Origin: Mangrovivirga halotolerans
Lineage (GTDB): Bacteria; Bacteroidota; Bacteroidia; Cytophagales; Cyclobacteriaceae
Assembly: GCF_026241165.1 (NCBI RefSeq)
Contig: NZ_JAPFQN010000005.1
Coordinates: forward strand, 248,001 to 312,000
Reading direction: 5' to 3'
Length of the DNA stretch: 64,000 nucleotides
The position numbers were made by a program, and so were the translations under genes. Positions 61,881-64,000 of this stretch are shown in pieces; within the stretch, counting starts at the first letter, position 1; each line of letters begins with the position of its first letter. A model generated the notes under the pieces. That model worked only from the letters and a program-made list of their open reading frames with translations, was not told the DNA's origin and searched no databases.

Positions 61881-64000
61881 AGTAATCCCATTCATGCTTC
61901 TGATGATTTTTATATAAATTAAATAGAATAAGTTTCTCAAAAATTTGAAGTGTATTATTATTGGATAAACCCTTACTTAAAGTATTTGAATCCTTTTGGA
62001 GAATATCTTTCTTGTTTTCAACCACAAACTCCTTAGTCAAAAACTCATAAGCATTTTCATAACCAGTAAAGATAAATGCCTCACCAGCGTCAATAGTCAT
62101 TAGGTCATTTATTTCTGTCCAATAAACCATCGGTTCGATGAATTGTGAATTTCTCTCTTTCGTCTTCTTCTGAACTGTCTCCACTATCGGTTTGAGGAAG
62201 TTGGCGAATAACTCTTTAATTTCATCATTATAGTTTGATTTATATTTTTCCCACTTGTCGTTGGAGTAATATTTGTCATTTTTCGAGTTTCGGCGGTGCT
62301 CGTACTCCTGCCAGTATTTTTCGATTATTTCCTTTTCCTTTAATGGATCGCCCGATTCCAGCCTCGCTTTCTGAGCCTCTGAATACTTGCTGTCTCTAAG
62401 TAACTTTTCATGCCCCACATCCGCTTCGTTCATAAATCGGTTGTATTGCCTGCTGATATATTTTAAGGTATTGGTTCCTGGTCGCTCGTAAACCAATCCT
62501 TCTATCGAACCTTCAACTTCTGTTTCGAGTTTAACACTGGCTGCAACTGTCCCTATCTGCGAGGAATAGTTCACTTTTAATTTTGCCCCGGTAAATATCC
62601 GTGTCCTGTTAAAAGTCCGCTCCGAGAGATCATAAAGCATGTCAAATTTCACATTTGCATCACCCTCAAATTGCAGCTTTTGTTCGGTAAGATCTTTCTT
62701 CGGGTCTTTCGGATTTTCAGGAAGCTTCGTCTCATACTTTCTGAGATTTTTATTAAACTTCTTAAGTGCTTTATTTACTATCCCTTCTTTAATTTCAACA
62801 TTATATCCGGCCAGGTTATCGATTGTCATTTTATCGGGATTGCGCATTGTCGATACAAATGATTCTGCATATTCAGTCACTGATCGTTTTAGGTCATCTA
62901 CCAACGCTCCGGCAGTATTACCCTGAAAATAGTTCATTAGCCGCCTTATCAGACTATCACCTTCGGTAAAAGTTTCTGTCTTCATCATGCTTTCTAACAG
63001 GCTCTTAAAATTAGTAGCTTTTATATTGAAAACAACATTAATATAGTTTCCTAACAGGTCAATATTCTTATCCGATCCTGTTTTTAAAAACTGGATTGTC
63101 ACCATATCATTTGCTGATAATTGAACTACATAGTTTTTACCTCCCTGTTCTTCCATAAAATCGGAGGATACTTCTCTGACCATCTCAGGATCTGACCGAT
63201 CATCAAATACTCTTTTCCCCGAATAATGCTTATAATTTGATTTACTGGCATTAGCTGAGATAGTCCCACTTTGCTTTCCATCATTATTCGACATCTGGGC
63301 TTTTGCTGAAGCTGATTCACTTGATTCCGGTTTATAATATCCTGCAGCTAATAGGTCACGATTTTTACCCTTGTCCCAATAAGTTTGAAACTCCGGAATG
63401 TACTCACCATTATCGAGCAAAAAGTTGGTTATCTGATGGATAACGTTCACCAGAAAAAAATCCACTCCTTCATAAAGCGGAGTACTAAACGATTCCTTTT
63501 TAAAAGTTGTTGAAATCTCTCCAACTCCTTCTACACCTACATTGCCCTTTAAACTCAAATCTAATGAAGCACTGATCATTCCACCTTCTGTCATGGAAGA
63601 TTTGAATTCTTCTTCAGCAGAAACTCCCAGATAAACGATCAAATATAACGACCCTTTTAGTTTAATCTTTAATGTTTGCGAAGTCGAGGTCAGTCCGTTA
63701 ACCTTTCCAAGGGTAAACAAATTTCTTAAGTGTGATTCAAGTATTTCTGGCTTAAAGTCCGGATCTTCGAGCTCAATATCCTTTCCACTGGCATAATCCT
63801 TCGAATAGTCGGTTACCCCAACATAGGAAACTCTTTCATCACTGATTTGAATGTGGGGTTTTCCGTGAAATGATTTGGGAGGAACTTTCACTTTAGGAAA
63901 ATCACAAATTGAATATTGATTATCATCAATGTGAATCATACCCGTAGAATCGATAGCATCCCAGTAATTGTTTCTCCTCAATTCATCTTTTCCGATGCAC
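61858..64000 (-). CDS. Large protein of unknown function, N-terminus beyond the window
   Basis: The reverse strand is open from the window edge to the TAG at 61858-61860, over 714 codons. The frame continues upstream of 63981 without a stop, so the gene starts outside. The visible protein has no membrane helix or signal. The N-terminal part is beta-rich (LKIKLKGSLYLIVYLGVSAEEE), a Ser/Ala/Lys-rich segment follows near residue 220, and the last 250 residues are charged and helical (KYWQEYEHRRNSKND). I do not recognise any domain. Its end overlaps the LRR lipoprotein gene, suggesting an operon. Confidence 0.72.
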   Translation of the reverse strand, partial: CIGKDELRRNNYWDAIDSTGMIHIDDNQYSICDFPKVKVPPKSFHGKPHIQISDERVSYVGVTDYSKDYASGKDIELEDPDFKPEILESHLRNLFTLGKVNGLTSTSQTLKIKLKGSLYLIVYLGVSAEEEFKSSMTEGGMISASLDLSLKGNVGVEGVGEISTTFKKESFSTPLYEGVDFFLVNVIHQITNFLLDNGEYIPEFQTYWDKGKNRDLLAAGYYKPESSESASAKAQMSNNDGKQSGTISANASKSNYKHYSGKRVFDDRSDPEMVREVSSDFMEEQGGKNYVVQLSANDMVTIQFLKTGSDKNIDLLGNYINVVFNIKATNFKSLLESMMKTETFTEGDSLIRRLMNYFQGNTAGALVDDLKRSVTEYAESFVSTMRNPDKMTIDNLAGYNVEIKEGIVNKALKKFNKNLRKYETKLPENPKDPKKDLTEQKLQFEGDANVKFDMLYDLSERTFNRTRIFTGAKLKVNYSSQIGTVAASVKLETEVEGSIEGLVYERPGTNTLKYISRQYNRFMNEADVGHEKLLRDSKYSEAQKARLESGDPLKEKEIIEKYWQEYEHRRNSKNDKYYSNDKWEKYKSNYNDEIKELFANFLKPIVETVQKKTKERNSQFIEPMVYWTEINDLMTIDAGEAFIFTGYENAYEFLTKEFVVENKKDILQKDSNTLSKGLSNNNTLQIFEKLILFNLYKNHQKHEWDYYGYKKEN

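Overview
The window reads as chromosomal DNA of a marine- or soil-type Bacteroidota, most likely of the Cytophagales / Flammeovirga-like branch. The evidence is AT-rich DNA with few Shine-Dalgarno sites, TAnnTTTG-type -7 promoter boxes, many short lipoproteins with DUF4369/TlpA or LruC architecture, a type IX secretion sorting domain, a eukaryotic-type GlnRS, type III pantothenate kinase and a GlgE/maltokinase/GlgB/GH57 operon. No rRNA, tRNA, CRISPR array, complete insertion sequence or phage module was seen. Most of the window is ordinary core genome. The last 6-7 kb is more accessory in character.

Layout. 1-4.4 kb: a SpoIIM-family membrane protein (cut by the window edge) divergent from an RDD membrane protein, a TlpA-like lipoprotein, a D-threonine aldolase-type PLP enzyme and coaX. 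4.5-12.8 kb: alpha-glucan metabolism, with a lone CBM48 protein convergent on a four-gene operon glgE - maltokinase - glgB - GH57 (DUF3536). The same 9-base sequence AATCGTTTG lies in front of both transcription units. 13-17.3 kb: a zinc-less msrB, a 52-residue lipoprotein, glnS and an M28 peptidase. 17.4-23.9 kb: a TPR sensor kinase followed by a cytochrome bd cluster (small membrane protein, cydA, cydB, outer-membrane barrel, small membrane protein). 23.8-28.9 kb: a PhzF-like protein, a TesA-like esterase divergent from a YbbA/YbbP-type ABC exporter, and a 52-residue zinc-ribbon tail-anchored protein. 28.9-34.8 kb: an aldo/keto reductase, truA, a small membrane protein, a TPR-AAA ATPase paired with a TPR membrane protein, and cysM.

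35-45.8 kb: a mixed stretch with a secreted intradiol-dioxygenase-like protein, possible gene remnants, an NAD(P)-binding protein, small secreted proteins, an SRPBCC protein, cysE, an LruC-domain lipoprotein, idi, a T9SS cargo protein, a Kv-like channel with a C-terminal zinc ribbon, an outer-membrane barrel and a DUF202 protein. 45.8-57.8 kb: transport, metal and stress functions: an SLC13/TrkA-C permease, a haloalkane-dehalogenase-like hydrolase, a CopB-type ATPase with a His-rich tail, SRPBCC and membrane proteins, hemerythrin, DUF3817, two small stress-type proteins, a fatty-acid desaturase, an AraC regulator fused to an HMA-like fold, an OmpA-family protein, an lmo0937-like protein and a cupin. 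Intergenic TGTAACA elements recur here and may mark shared regulation. 57.9-64 kb: a lipoprotein C10 peptidase coupled to a small lipoprotein, a dispersed repeat in two copies, a leucine-rich-repeat lipoprotein and a large unrecognised protein that runs off the right edge.

How the genes work together. The GlgE operon would build branched alpha-glucan from maltose-1-phosphate, with the GH57 enzyme and the CBM48 protein acting on or binding the product. CysE and CysM are the two steps from serine to cysteine, encoded 4.4 kb apart. CydAB with its small partners gives a high-affinity quinol oxidase next to an orphan kinase. CopB, the HMA-AraC regulator, hemerythrin and the small stress proteins look like an envelope and metal stress neighbourhood. 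All functional calls come from reading motifs by eye; no database search was run.
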